A DNA stretch of 64,000 nucleotides, taken from positions 806,001 through 870,000 of the forward strand of contig PNMM01000001.1 in the NCBI GenBank assembly GCA_013823625.1. The letters are read 5' to 3'. The stretch comes from Microbacterium sp. (GTDB lineage Bacteria > Actinomycetota > Actinomycetes > Actinomycetales > Microbacteriaceae). How positions within the stretch are numbered: the stretch's first letter is position 1; every line of letters begins with the position of its first letter. This document shows, one piece after another, positions 24,333 through 33,396 of the stretch. The notes under the pieces were generated by a model that saw only the letters and a list, made by a program, of their open reading frames with translations, did no database searches and was not told where the DNA came from. Made by a program: the position numbers and the translations under genes.

Positions 24333-26456
24333 ATCTCGCTTCTCCACCTCCGTGCCGCGGGTGTCAGCTTCGTGCTCGACGCCCGCGGCACGGCCGTGCC
24401 ACGGCTCATTCACTGGGGCCACGACCTTGGTGACGTTGAGCCGACAATGCTCGCGAACGTCGCCACAGGGCGCCCGGCGATTGCGCCGAGCTCTCCCGAC
24501 GTTCCACTTGTCCCGTCGATCCTCGCCGGGCCTGCCGAAGGCTGGAGCGGGTTCCCCGCGCTCGTGGCGCATCGCCGCGGCGCCGGGCCCGCTCGATTGC
24601 CCATGCGCATCCAGCTCGTCGGCGTCACCCAGCACGACGAGGCTTCCCTCTCTGTCGAGCTTCTCGCGCACGACGACCACGGCCCCCTGCTCACGGTGGG
24701 ATGGCACGCGCGGCTTTCTGCCGACGGCGTCATCGTGATTGCTCTGGATGCTCGCGCCGAGGCCCCCGAAGGCGTCGACCTGCATCGCCTCGCCGCAACC
24801 CTGCCGGTTCCCGCCCGTGCGAGCGAGCTGCTCGACTTCACCGGGCTGTGGGCCGCCGAGCGGAGGCCGCAGCGCGGTGCCGTGCGTGACGGCCTGCACC
24901 TCCGCGACCAGCGTCGCGGCCGTCCCGGCCACGACGCCCCCTACCTCACGGTGCTTGGCACCCCCGGTTTCGGCTTCCGCTCGGGCGAAGTATGGGCGCT
25001 CCACCACGCGTGGAGCGGCAACAGCACGACGGGCGTCGAGTCGATGCCCACGGGCCACCGCCGGCTTCTTGCCTCCGAGCTGCTCGCTCCTGCCGAGATC
25101 GTGCTCGCGCAGGGCGAGACCTACACGGCTCCCGAAACGGTGCTCGCCTGGTCGAACGCCGGGCTCGATGGCCTCAGCGACCGCCTGCACCCCTTCGTGC
25201 GCGCCCTGACTCCCCCGACGCACCGCCCCGTTGTGCTCAACACGTGGGAGGCCGTCTACTTCGACCACGCTCTCGAGTCGCTCATGCCGCTCGTCGACGC
25301 GGCGGCCGAGCTCGGCATCGAGCGGTTCGTGCTCGATGACGGCTGGTTCACGGGTCGCACCGACGACCGACGCGCGCTCGGCGACTGGACGGTTGACCCC
25401 GAGCGCTGGCCATCCGGGCTTCACCCCCTTGCCGACGCGGTTCTCGAGCGCGGTATGGAGTTTGGGCTGTGGGTTGAGCCCGAGATGGTGAGCCCTGATT
25501 CGCGGCTCGCGCGTGAGCATCCCGAATGGATGCTCGCCGACGCCGCCGACGACACCCAGCATCCCCCCACCTGGCGCTTCCAGCACACGCTCGACATCAC
25601 GATCGACGAGGCGCGAGCGCACCTGCTCGAGGCCCTGAGTGCGCTGCTCGCCGAGTACCCCATCGCCTTTCTCAAGTGGGATCACAACCGCGACCAGCAC
25701 GCTGGCACAGCGGCTGCCCACACGCGCGCCGTGTATGCGCTCATTGATGACCTGCGCGCGCGTTTTCCGAACGTCGCTATTGAGAGCTGCGCATCGGGCG
25801 GGGCGCGCGTCGACCTGGGGATGGCCGCGCGGGTTCATCGCTTCTGGACGAGCGACACCAACGACGCCCTCGATCGGCAGCGCATCCAGCGCTACAGCGG
25901 TCTGCTCATGCCGCCTGAGTTGCTCGGCGGCCACGTCGGCGCGCCGCGCGCGCACATCACGGGACGCACGCACGATTTGTCGTTCCGCCTCGCAACGGCG
26001 CTGTTTGGCAGCGCCGGCATCGAGTGGAACGTCACGACCGCCGACTCCGCCCAGCTCGACGCGCTGCGCGAGTGGGTCGCGACCGTCAAGCTCGTGCGCC
26101 CGCTGCTCACGACGGGCCGCACGGTGCGAACCGACGAAGCAACCGACGACCGGTACGTGCATGGGCTCGTGTCGCCCGATGGCTCCGAGGCCCTCATCGC
26201 GCTCGTGACGCTCGCGACGGCCGCAGTCGCTGTGCCGCCTCCCCTGCGCTTTCCGGGCCTCGACCCCGAGCGGGCGTATCGCGTTGAGCCGCTCACGGTC
26301 GGCGCGCCGCCACATGCGGTTCAGGATGCTCCCCCCGCCTGGCTCGCCGACGGAGGCATCACAATCACGGGTCGGCTGCTCGCCGACCTCGGGCTGCCCG
26401 TTCCGCTGCTCGCGACCGAGCAGGCGCTGCTACTGCGTGCGGTCGCAGTCGACTAA
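24333..26456 (+). CDS. Alpha-galactosidase, glycoside hydrolase family 36
   Basis: Hydrolyses terminal alpha-galactosides such as melibiose or raffinose-type sugars. From the ATC start it has 707 residues. An N-terminal beta-sandwich (about 1-280) is followed by a TIM barrel with 'LDDGWF', the nucleophile in 'FLKWDHNRD' (Asp450), 'SCASGGARVD' and the acid/base in 'WTSDTND' (Asp508). The start is placed at ATC 24333 because AAGGAG is 5 nt upstream and the residues before GTG 24372 (reading LLHLRAAGVSF) form the expected first strand. With GTG 24372 the protein would be 694 residues. It is the last gene of the operon; its stop overlaps the convergent methyltransferase stop by 4 bp. Confidence 0.92.
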   Translation: MSLLHLRAAGVSFVLDARGTAVPRLIHWGHDLGDVEPTMLANVATGRPAIAPSSPDVPLVPSILAGPAEGWSGFPALVAHRRGAGPARLPMRIQLVGVTQHDEASLSVELLAHDDHGPLLTVGWHARLSADGVIVIALDARAEAPEGVDLHRLAATLPVPARASELLDFTGLWAAERRPQRGAVRDGLHLRDQRRGRPGHDAPYLTVLGTPGFGFRSGEVWALHHAWSGNSTTGVESMPTGHRRLLASELLAPAEIVLAQGETYTAPETVLAWSNAGLDGLSDRLHPFVRALTPPTHRPVVLNTWEAVYFDHALESLMPLVDAAAELGIERFVLDDGWFTGRTDDRRALGDWTVDPERWPSGLHPLADAVLERGMEFGLWVEPEMVSPDSRLAREHPEWMLADAADDTQHPPTWRFQHTLDITIDEARAHLLEALSALLAEYPIAFLKWDHNRDQHAGTAAAHTRAVYALIDDLRARFPNVAIESCASGGARVDLGMAARVHRFWTSDTNDALDRQRIQRYSGLLMPPELLGGHVGAPRAHITGRTHDLSFRLATALFGSAGIEWNVTTADSAQLDALREWVATVKLVRPLLTTGRTVRTDEATDDRYVHGLVSPDGSEALIALVTLATAAVAVPPPLRFPGLDPERAYRVEPLTVGAPPHAVQDAPPAWLADGGITITGRLLADLGLPVPLLATEQALLLRAVAVD

Positions 26457-27253
26457 ACCTGCAATGCGTACAGCGCCACGGCGCTGGCCGCGGCAACATT
26501 GAGCGAGTCAACGCCGTGCGCCATGGGAATCGTCACGACGACGTCGGCGGCCTCTAGCGCCGCGCGGCTCAGGCCGTCGCCCTCGGTACCGACGACGATC
26601 GCCACGCGCTCGGGAGCAGTCTCGGCGAAGTCGCGCAGGGCAACAGCTTTATCGGCAAGGGCGAGGGCCGCGATCGTGAAGCCTGCGGCGTGCAACTGCG
26701 GTACGGCGTCGCTCCACTCGGGCAACCGCGTCCACGGCACCTGCAGAACCGTTCCCATCGAGACGCGCACACTGCGGCGATAGAGCGGGTCGGCGCAGCG
26801 CGGGGTGATGAGCACGGCATCGGCGCCCAGGCCCGCCACCGAGCGGAAGATCGCTCCGACGTTGGTGTGATCGACGACGTCTTCGACGATGACGACGCGG
26901 CGAGCATCCCGTAGCACGTCGGCAACCGAGGGCAGCACGGGCCGGTGCATGCTCGCGAGGGCTCCGCGGTGAAGGTGGTAACCCGTGAGCTCTTCGAGCA
27001 ACCCCGCCTCGCCGACGTACACGGGCACGTCGTGGTCGCCGAGCAAGGCGTGCAGGTCGGGCAACCACTTCTCGCTCGTGAGCACCGACCGCGGCACGTG
27101 CCCCGCACGCAGCGCTCGGCCGATGACCGTGATCGACTCGGCGATGTAGAGGCCGCCCTGCGGCTCGGTCGCGACGCGCAAGGCGACATCGGTGAGCCGC
27201 GCGTAGTCGGCGAGGGCGGGTTCGTCGAGCGTCGTGATGTGCTCGATGCGCAT
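26453..27253 (-). CDS. TrmH/SpoU family RNA 2'-O-methyltransferase
   Basis: A 266-residue SPOUT-class methyltransferase. The N-terminal substrate-binding domain (about 1-100) precedes the knotted SAM-binding domain with motif 1 'VDHTNVGAIFRS', motif 2 'VGTEGDGLS' and motif 3 'IPMAHGVDSLNVAAASAVALY'. It should modify a ribose in rRNA or tRNA; the target is not evident. The start at 27253 begins 'MRIEHITTL'; the longer frame to 27478 would overlap the divergent sirtuin gene. Confidence 0.9.
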   Translation of the reverse strand: MRIEHITTLDEPALADYARLTDVALRVATEPQGGLYIAESITVIGRALRAGHVPRSVLTSEKWLPDLHALLGDHDVPVYVGEAGLLEELTGYHLHRGALASMHRPVLPSVADVLRDARRVVIVEDVVDHTNVGAIFRSVAGLGADAVLITPRCADPLYRRSVRVSMGTVLQVPWTRLPEWSDAVPQLHAAGFTIAALALADKAVALRDFAETAPERVAIVVGTEGDGLSRAALEAADVVVTIPMAHGVDSLNVAAASAVALYALQV

Positions 27254-27359
27254 GGATGCCCGCCTTTCGCTCGCAACGCGTCGGTCGCCCTGCCAGCCTC
27301 CGGAAACATACTCGAAATCAGAGCGTTCTAGTCTGCGAGGAAGGAACACCGGAGGCCCC

Positions 27360-28211
27360 ATGTCGATCGCCGCATCGCTCGTCGAGCTTGATGCGGCTGC
27401 GCGTGCCTCCGTCGAGCAGGCGATTGAGCTGCTGCGTGGCCGTCGCATCGCGGTGCTGACGGGGGCAGGCGTGAGCACCGACTCCGGAATCCCCGATTAC
27501 CGCGGTGTCGGCGCTCCCGTTCGTACCCCCATGACCTACAGCCAGTTTCTTGCTGACGAGCCTTACCGCAAGCGGTATTGGGCCGGCAGCCACCTCGGCT
27601 GGGAGCGCTTCGCGGCCGCGGGCCCCAACGCGGGTCACCGCACGCTCGCCGACCTTGAGCACGGCGGCGTCGTAACAGGTGTCGTGACGCAGAACGTCGA
27701 TGGCTTGCACGTGCGCGCGGGCAGCCGCCGCGTCGTCGACTTGCACGGCAGCATGGACCGCGTCACGTGCCTGCACTGTGGGCAGACGTTCGACCGTGGG
27801 GCGATCGCCGAGCGCATTGCGCGACTCAACCCCTGGCTGACCGACGCCGACGCCACGATGAACCCCGATGGCGATGCCGAAGTTGCCGACGTCTCGCGCT
27901 TCGAGGTTCCCGAGTGCTCGGTGTGCGGCGGCACCCTCAAGCCGGACATCGTGTTCTTTGGCGAATTTGTTCCGCCGGTTAAGTTTGAAGAGGCGCGCGG
28001 CATCGTGGCGCGATCAGATGCTCTGCTCGTGCTCGGTTCGTCCCTCGTCGTCAACTCGGGCATCCGCCTCGTCGGGCTCGCGGCCAAGAAGCGCATCCCC
28101 ACGATCATCGTCAACCGCGGTGAGACGAAGGCCGATGCCCGTGCCGCGCTCAAGATTGACGCGGGCACGACGGAGACACTGGCTGCGTTCAGCGAGGCCT
28201 TACTCGCCTAA
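27360..28211 (+). CDS. Sir2 family NAD-dependent protein deacetylase
   Basis: A 283-residue sirtuin that removes acyl groups from lysines using NAD+. The Rossmann motif 'GAGVSTDSGIPDYRG' (about 36-50), 'TQNVDGLH' (about 105-112), catalytic 'HGS' and two zinc pairs (CLHC and CSVC) are all present. An insertion between the zinc pairs ('NPWLTDADATMNPDGD') matches the class II bacterial sirtuins. GGAGG lies 4 nt before ATG 27360. Confidence 0.93.
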   Translation: MSIAASLVELDAAARASVEQAIELLRGRRIAVLTGAGVSTDSGIPDYRGVGAPVRTPMTYSQFLADEPYRKRYWAGSHLGWERFAAAGPNAGHRTLADLEHGGVVTGVVTQNVDGLHVRAGSRRVVDLHGSMDRVTCLHCGQTFDRGAIAERIARLNPWLTDADATMNPDGDAEVADVSRFEVPECSVCGGTLKPDIVFFGEFVPPVKFEEARGIVARSDALLVLGSSLVVNSGIRLVGLAAKKRIPTIIVNRGETKADARAALKIDAGTTETLAAFSEALLA

Positions 28212-28241
28212 CGACGCCACTCGTGTGGAATGATCACGAGC

Positions 28242-28706
28242 ATGACTCGACGAATGGCCATTCTTCCGGCGCTACTCATTGCCACGTTCGTGATTGCCGG
28301 ATGCAGTGCGCCCGAAGCTGAACCGACTTCTTCTCCCACGGGTGACCCTGAGTCCAGCGCGATGGCTCCGCTTATGGACGTTCCTTCCAGCGACGCGAAC
28401 TGGGAGTGCGGACACGTGAGCGCGCTCCTTGGCATCCAGACCCGATCGGAGTGGGAGCTCGAGAACGGCGTGATCGACCAGGCCACCTTCGACGCGCGCG
28501 CTGCGGGGCTGGTTGATGCCTGGACGCAGCTTCCCCAGGGTCAGTCCGATGTTTCCCCTGCCTTGCGGGAGGCCAGTGCCGCCGCGCCGGACGGCATTGG
28601 TCGCGACAATGTCGCATTCGCACGCGCGATCGACATGCTGGGCTCGGCGTGCGATGCGGCAGGGTCGGTCGTCATCGTCGGCGCCCTCCCCGAGATGGGC
28701 GGCTGA
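28242..28706 (+). CDS. Putative lipoprotein of unknown function
   Basis: A small secreted protein of 154 residues. The signal peptide is hydrophobic and ends in a lipobox 'VIAGC', followed by a Ser/Thr/Pro/Glu-rich linker. The mature part has two further cysteines ('WECGHV' and 'GSACDA') that could form a disulfide. No known domain was recognised. ATG 28242 gives a standard signal peptide; ATG 28230 would add four residues. Confidence 0.7.
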   Translation: MTRRMAILPALLIATFVIAGCSAPEAEPTSSPTGDPESSAMAPLMDVPSSDANWECGHVSALLGIQTRSEWELENGVIDQATFDARAAGLVDAWTQLPQGQSDVSPALREASAAAPDGIGRDNVAFARAIDMLGSACDAAGSVVIVGALPEMGG

Positions 28707-28762
28707 GCAACGCGACCCTCGACCCCGCCTAGGCTGATGAGGTTCGACGAAAGGGAATCCTC

Positions 28763-29398
28763 ATGACGGTCTTCGCACTCGTGCGCCACGGCGAAACCGA
28801 TTGGAACCGCGAGCGGCGCATCCAGGGATCTACCGACATTCCTCTCAACGACACGGGGCGTGAGCAGGCTCGCGCCACGGGTGCCCTGCTTGCCAGCCGG
28901 CGCTGGACGGCGCTCGTTGCCTCTCCTCTCTCACGAGCATCCGAGACCGCGCGCTTGATCGGGGCCGAAGTTGGCCTGGGTGAGCCCGAACTCGAGCCGC
29001 GAATCGCCGAGCGTGACTACGGCCAGGCCGAAGGCCTCACGGGCCCCGAAATCGACGCGATGTTTCCCGACGGCGCCGATGTTCCCGGCCGTGAACCCCG
29101 CGAGGCGGTCGCCGAGCGCGCGGTCGCTGCCCTGCACGACCTCGCGGCCCGACACCCGGGAGAAGCCGTCATCGTCGTCGCGCACGGCGGCGTCATCCGC
29201 AGCGTGCTTGAGACGGTCGCGCCGGGTCGGCACCGCGAGCAGATCACGAATGGCTCGGTGCACTCGTTCCGTCACGCCGACGGAGCCCTCGAGCTCGTCG
29301 CCTTCGACGACCCCATCGACGAGCAGTCGATCTTTCCGATGGCTGTCGACTTCGAGCAGCAGAACCGTCTCGCTGAGCGCGAGCGCGAGGGCCGCTGA
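28763..29398 (+). CDS. Histidine phosphatase family protein (phosphoglycerate mutase-like)
   Basis: A 211-residue acid-type phosphatase. The catalytic 'VRHGET' with phospho-accepting His lies at residues 7-12, 'SPLSRASETA' in the middle, and the second catalytic His in 'VAHGGVIRS' (about 139-147). Substrate uncertain: alternatives include alpha-ribazole phosphate, small phospho-sugars and phosphoglycerate. The stop overlaps the ybaK-like start by 1 nt (TGATG), so these two are coupled. Confidence 0.88.
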   Translation: MTVFALVRHGETDWNRERRIQGSTDIPLNDTGREQARATGALLASRRWTALVASPLSRASETARLIGAEVGLGEPELEPRIAERDYGQAEGLTGPEIDAMFPDGADVPGREPREAVAERAVAALHDLAARHPGEAVIVVAHGGVIRSVLETVAPGRHREQITNGSVHSFRHADGALELVAFDDPIDEQSIFPMAVDFEQQNRLAEREREGR

Positions 29399-29871
29399 TG
29401 GCGAGCGGCCCCGAGCGCTTTTTCGCCGCCACGTCGCACCTGCCGATCATTCCGCAACGGATGCCCGACTCGACCCACACGGCCGCCGAAGCCGCCGCGG
29501 CCGTCGGCTGCGAGGTCGGCGCGATCGTCAAGTCGCTCGTGTTCGTTGCCGTGAGTGACTCTGAACGTGAGCCGATTCTCGCGCTCGTGTGCGGGGACAA
29601 CCGCGCCGACCTCGATGCTCTCGCCGAGGTGCTCGGCGCCCGCATCGAGAAGGCGGACGCCGCCACCGTCAAGTTCGCAACGGGCTACTCGATTGGCGGG
29701 GTACCGCCGCTCGGGCATCCGGCGCCCGTGCGCACCGTCATTGACCGCGACCTACTGCGCTTCGACACCGTGTGGTCGGCGGCGGGCAGCGCCTACGACG
29801 TCTTTGCGGCGACCCCGCAGCAGCTCGTCGAGTGGACAGGCGGCGAGCTCGCCGACATCGGCACTCGCTAG
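29398..29871 (+). CDS. YbaK/EbsC family aminoacyl-tRNA deacylase
   Basis: A 157-residue protein homologous to the editing domain of ProRS. Members clear misacylated tRNA (Cys-tRNAPro or Ala-tRNAPro). Visible motifs are 'IVKSLVFV' (the conserved Lys), 'VCGDNRADLDAL', 'GYSIGGVPPLGH' and 'FDTVWSAAGS'. The reading frame is coupled to the upstream phosphatase. It ends in CTAG, which also contains the stop of the convergent glycosyltransferase gene. Confidence 0.9.
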   Translation: MASGPERFFAATSHLPIIPQRMPDSTHTAAEAAAAVGCEVGAIVKSLVFVAVSDSEREPILALVCGDNRADLDALAEVLGARIEKADAATVKFATGYSIGGVPPLGHPAPVRTVIDRDLLRFDTVWSAAGSAYDVFAATPQQLVEWTGGELADIGTR

Positions 29872-30962
29872 CGCCGCGAGCGACCGAGCTTTGCCTGCTC
29901 GCGCAGCAACTCGAGCAGCACCGCGGCCGAGCGACTCCAGTCGAAGCGTGCGGCTTCGGCGGGTGCTGCGGCCGAGCGGCGCTCCCACTCCCCCGTGGCC
30001 AACAGTTCAGTGATGCGCGCGGCAAAGGCCTCAGCATCCCCCGCCGCCGCATAGAGCGCCGTATCGCCGCCGATTTCGCGGAAGATTGGGATGTCGCTCA
30101 CGACGACGGGTGTGCCGCGCCCCATCGCTTCGACGAGCGGGATTCCGAAACCTTCGTCGCGCGATGCCGTGACGAGCGCGGTGGCGCTGTCGAGCAGGAC
30201 GGCGTACTCGTCGTCACTGACGCCATCGTGCACGACGAGCGCGCCGGCGGGTGCTGCCGCCTCGAAGCGCTCGCGATCGGCCGGCCGGATGCGGCTCAGC
30301 AGGTGCAACCGCGCGCCCGGGAGGTGGTGCAAGGCGGCGACGAGCGTGTCGACGCCCTTGTACGGCATGAATGAGCCCATATAGACGAGCTCGATACCCT
30401 GGGGTCGCGTGCGGGGCGCAACGGTCGCCGGACGGTCCGTGGCGTTGGGTACAACCGTGATGGAGCGCTTCGTGAGCCGGTGCTGGCGCATGAGCGCGCG
30501 CGTGGTGTCGCTCACGGTCACGACGGCGTCGGCGCGATTGAGCAGCATTCGCTGCGGCCACCACGCGAGGTGGTAGAGCCGCCAACCGAGGCGCACGGGC
30601 CAGGGCAGGTCGCGCGGTGGCGTCGGATGCGCGTAGTAGATCAGGTCGTGCAACGTCAGCACGAGCGGGTAGCGCCGCCCCAACGCGCCCATGGTCTGCA
30701 TGGGGCTAAAGACAACGTCGGGCGACACACGGTTCACCTGGAGCGCCACAAAGGGCTCACGCGGGCTTGTGGGGCCGCTCACGCGGTGCCAGGGCAGACC
30801 TTCGGGCACCATGGCGAGCTGACGCTCGTCGCTGATGAGAAGCTCGAGCGACTCGTTGCCGACGAGTTGCTCGCGCAGGGCATCCACGAGTCCGGCCGTG
30901 AAGCGGCTGATGCCATCGTGGCGCGGAAACCGCACGTAGCGACAGTCGACGACGATCTTCAC
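29868..30962 (-). CDS. GT4-type glycosyltransferase
   Basis: A 364-residue GT-B glycosyltransferase. The N-terminal domain ends with 'LTLHDLIYY', and the C-terminal nucleotide-sugar domain has 'VYMGSFMPYKGVD' and the E-x7-E motif 'SRDEGFGIPLVEAMGRGTPVV'. The acceptor is unknown; such enzymes commonly act on lipids or surface polysaccharide. There is no signal peptide. A probable operon partner, the alpha/beta hydrolase gene, ends 3 bp upstream. Confidence 0.88.
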   Translation of the reverse strand: MKIVVDCRYVRFPRHDGISRFTAGLVDALREQLVGNESLELLISDERQLAMVPEGLPWHRVSGPTSPREPFVALQVNRVSPDVVFSPMQTMGALGRRYPLVLTLHDLIYYAHPTPPRDLPWPVRLGWRLYHLAWWPQRMLLNRADAVVTVSDTTRALMRQHRLTKRSITVVPNATDRPATVAPRTRPQGIELVYMGSFMPYKGVDTLVAALHHLPGARLHLLSRIRPADRERFEAAAPAGALVVHDGVSDDEYAVLLDSATALVTASRDEGFGIPLVEAMGRGTPVVVSDIPIFREIGGDTALYAAAGDAEAFAARITELLATGEWERRSAAAPAEAARFDWSRSAAVLLELLREQAKLGRSRR

Positions 30963-30965
30963 GCG

Positions 30966-31850
30966 CTACGCCAAGAACTCGCGAATGGCCGCGGCTGCCT
31001 CGACGGGCTTTTCGTAGTGCACGAGGTGGCCGACACCCTCGATGACCTCGAGGCGGGCATCCGGAAACAGTGTGACCAAGTGGCGCTGAGCCTCGAGCGG
31101 AGTGATGTCATCGTGGTCGGCAACGATCAACAGCGTGCTCGGGGTGATGCGGGCCGCGCACTCCGAGACGTCGTGCGAGACGGATGCTCGAAACGCCTCG
31201 AGCAAGCTGTCACGGTTGGCGAACGCCGAGAAGTAACGGTCGTGCTCTTCGTGAATCCAGCGGCGCAGCTCTTTGTCGTCGGTCTTGGCCATCGTGACGC
31301 TCATGATGCGCGTGACGAGCCGACTGCGCAGGGCAGCGAACCCGAGCTTCTCGGGCAGGGCTGCACCGACCCGATAGAAGCCCACGGCGAGTCGCGTGAG
31401 CACGCCCCGCGGCCCCGCGAGGGCGTTTTGGCCGATGGGGTTGACGAGCACGACCTTCGGTGTCGGCACACCACTCGCGACGGCGGCTGACACGACGATC
31501 GACCCGAACGAGTGGCCCAGCAGCACGGCGGTGCCGCGCACTCCGGCGGCGCCGAGAAAGGCATCGAGCCACGCGACATAGCCATCGATGTCGTGCGGGC
31601 GGTCAGCGAGCGGCTCGCTCGCGCCAAAACCCGGCAGGTCAGGGGCGAGAAAACGGATGCCCGGCAACTGCGCCACGACCGGCCCGAGCCCATGGTGGTC
31701 GCCGCGAAAGCCGTGCACGAGCACGACGGTGCGGTCGGCGTCGGCCGGCCCGTACTCAACGAAGTGGGCCGCCACCCCGAGCACCTCGATCGTGCGATCG
31801 CGGGCGGGAATGAGCGCGAGGGCGTCGGCGTAAGGAGAGGCGGTAGGCAT
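30966..31850 (-). CDS. Alpha/beta hydrolase fold protein
   Basis: A 294-residue hydrolase. The oxyanion motif is 'LVHGFRGDHHG' (about 43-53), the nucleophile elbow 'LGHSFGS' (about 113-119), the acid in 'VADHDDITP' and the catalytic His in 'GVGHLVHYE' near the C terminus. The triad is complete. The start at 31850 has AAGG close upstream; the extension to 32081 would overlap the divergent exonuclease gene. The substrate is unknown. Confidence 0.87.
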   Translation of the reverse strand: MPTASPYADALALIPARDRTIEVLGVAAHFVEYGPADADRTVVLVHGFRGDHHGLGPVVAQLPGIRFLAPDLPGFGASEPLADRPHDIDGYVAWLDAFLGAAGVRGTAVLLGHSFGSIVVSAAVASGVPTPKVVLVNPIGQNALAGPRGVLTRLAVGFYRVGAALPEKLGFAALRSRLVTRIMSVTMAKTDDKELRRWIHEEHDRYFSAFANRDSLLEAFRASVSHDVSECAARITPSTLLIVADHDDITPLEAQRHLVTLFPDARLEVIEGVGHLVHYEKPVEAAAAIREFLA

Positions 31851-31902
31851 CGCCTTCAGTCTAGGCAGGTGGCCGTCGGCGCACAGGCCTAGGCTGATCG
31901 GC

Positions 31903-32598
31903 GTGACCCTCTTGCAGCGCGACGTGGCCGTCTTTGACCTCGAAACGACAGGGGTGGATGTTCGCACCGCCCGCATCGTCACCGCGTGTATCGCCGTGCT
32001 CGACGCGACGGGCGCTCTCGCGTCGCGTCGTGACTGGCTGGCTGATCCGGGCGTCGAGATCCCGGAGGGCGCCGCAGCCATTCACGGCATCACGACGGAG
32101 CGCGCGCGAGCCGAGGGCCGCCCGGCCGCTGAGGTCGTGGCCGAGATCGTCGCCGAGTTGCGCGCACAGCTGAGCGCGGGGCTCCCCCTCGTGGTCTACA
32201 ACGCTCCCTACGACTTATCGCTGCTGCGGTTCGAAGCCGAGCGGCACGCGGTCGCGCCTCTCGTCGACCCGGCTCCTGTTGTCGACCCTCTCGTGATCGA
32301 CAAGGCCGTCGACCGCTACCGCAAGGGCAAGCGCACGCTCGAGGCTGCTGCCGCCCACTACGGCGTTTCTCTCGAGGGCGCGCACGACGCGGGAGTTGAC
32401 GCGATCGCGGCCGGCCACGTTGCCCGCGCCATTGTCGACGCGCACGCCTCGAAACTGCCCGCCACGCTCGACGAGCTGCACGCTTCTCAGGTCACCTGGC
32501 ACGAGCAGCAAGCCTCGAGCTTCGAGGACTACATGCGCACGCAGCGCGACCAACACTTCGCGGCCGACCGCGGCTGGCCCGTGCGCGCGGACTCCTAG
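31903..32598 (+). CDS. DnaQ-like 3'-5' exonuclease (DEDDh)
   Basis: A 231-residue exonuclease of the DEDDh class. ExoI has 'FDLETTG' (Asp12, Glu14), ExoII 'YNAPYDLSLL' and ExoIII 'GAHDAGVDA', giving all four acids and the histidine. It may proofread DNA or trim RNA. It lacks a visible clamp-binding motif. The GTG start is at 31903. It is a lone gene, divergent from the alpha/beta hydrolase. Confidence 0.9.
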   Translation: MTLLQRDVAVFDLETTGVDVRTARIVTACIAVLDATGALASRRDWLADPGVEIPEGAAAIHGITTERARAEGRPAAEVVAEIVAELRAQLSAGLPLVVYNAPYDLSLLRFEAERHAVAPLVDPAPVVDPLVIDKAVDRYRKGKRTLEAAAAHYGVSLEGAHDAGVDAIAAGHVARAIVDAHASKLPATLDELHASQVTWHEQQASSFEDYMRTQRDQHFAADRGWPVRADS

Positions 32599-32618
32599 GG
32601 CCGTCCATGCGAACCGGG

Positions 32619-32930
32619 TCAGCTCGACAAACCCCCGGTCACAATGAACATGAACGACAGCAGGAGCGGGCTCAAAAAGAAAACGAGCGTGGCGGCAAGG
32701 TTCACGGAGGCGATGATCATGGCCGCGAGTGACACTCCCCATCCGGCCAGCTCTGGGTTGGCTCGCAGCACGGCTCGACTCCTCAGCGACAGCCACACTC
32801 CCACTGCTGCGAGAACCGCGCCAATTGCTGGTGCGATCATGGTGGCGATTCCGCTTGCCACCGCAACCGTGATGGCCGCCAGAACGATGCCCGGGTAGGT
32901 GCGGGCAGGAGAAGTACGCTGCGTGGTCAC
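32619..32930 (-). CDS. Hypothetical membrane protein (DUF4190-like size)
   Basis: A 103-residue protein with three hydrophobic helices (about 14-30, 32-48 and 65-98, the last possibly two). There is a short hydrophilic N terminus rich in Thr, Arg and Pro. Family uncertain. GTG 32930 is used. A strong terminator stands upstream (32994-33026), so it should have its own promoter. Confidence 0.6.
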   Translation of the reverse strand: MTTQRTSPARTYPGIVLAAITVAVASGIATMIAPAIGAVLAAVGVWLSLRSRAVLRANPELAGWGVSLAAMIIASVNLAATLVFFLSPLLLSFMFIVTGGLSS

Positions 32931-32993
32931 TCTCGAACACTAAAGCCTGTTGCGAGACCAGTGTGCTGTGCATCCTCACTGAGCACGAAACGA

Positions 32994-33026
32994 CGAAGGG
33001 CCCCGCCATCTTGGCGGGGCCCTTCG
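32994..33026 (-). terminator. Intrinsic terminator of rpmE2
   Basis: A perfect 15-bp stem CGAAGGGCCCCGCCA / TGGCGGGGCCCTTCG with a three-base loop, 16 bp after the L31 stop. Read on the minus strand it is followed by TCGTTTCG, a short T-rich tail. Confidence 0.88.
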
Positions 33027-33041
33027 CAGTGCAGTAGGTGA

Positions 33042-33290
33042 CTACTGACCGAAGTTCTTGAAGCGCTGGTTGAACTTCTCGACGCGACCGGCCGAGTCGA
33101 GGATGCGCTGCTTGCCCGTGTAGAACGGGTGCGAAGCCGACGAGATTTCCACGTCGATGACGGGGTAAGTGACGCCGTCAAGGTCGATGGTCTTGTCGCT
33201 CGTCACGGTTGAACGCGTGAGGAACGTCTCGCCCGAGGCCAGGTCGCGGAACACGACGGCGGCGTACTCGGGGTGGATGTCAGTCTTCAT
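33042..33290 (-). CDS. rpmE2: 50S ribosomal protein L31 type B
   Basis: An 82-residue L31 paralogue. It starts 'MKTDIHPEY' and has '[12 protein letters not shown]' and 'VEKFNQRF', diagnostic of the type B form. It has no cysteine, so it does not bind zinc. In other bacteria this form replaces the zinc-binding L31 when zinc is scarce. I saw no Zur-type palindrome in the 106 bp upstream. The gene stands alone with its own terminator. Confidence 0.96.
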   Translation of the reverse strand: MKTDIHPEYAAVVFRDLASGETFLTRSTVTSDKTIDLDGVTYPVIDVEISSASHPFYTGKQRILDSAGRVEKFNQRFKNFGQ

Positions 33291-33396
33291 GAGCGGATTC
33301 CTTGGAAGTGTGTGGTGAGCGCAAGCGATTCGGTGCGCAGCGATAGGCACGAGGCCCAACGGTCAAGAATAGCAGAGGCGCAGAGGTACGAGAGCG

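Noticed and set aside
24276-26315. A 679-codon open frame on the minus strand opposite the GH36 gene.
   Set aside because: It is a high-G+C shadow: codon usage, Arg/Gly/His-rich protein and lack of domains show it is not coding, while the plus strand has complete GH36 motifs.
33291-33396. Zur-type palindrome expected upstream of the zinc-free L31 gene.
   Set aside because: No TGA-N-AAT-N-ATTT-like palindrome was found in the gap; regulation by zinc is therefore not claimed.
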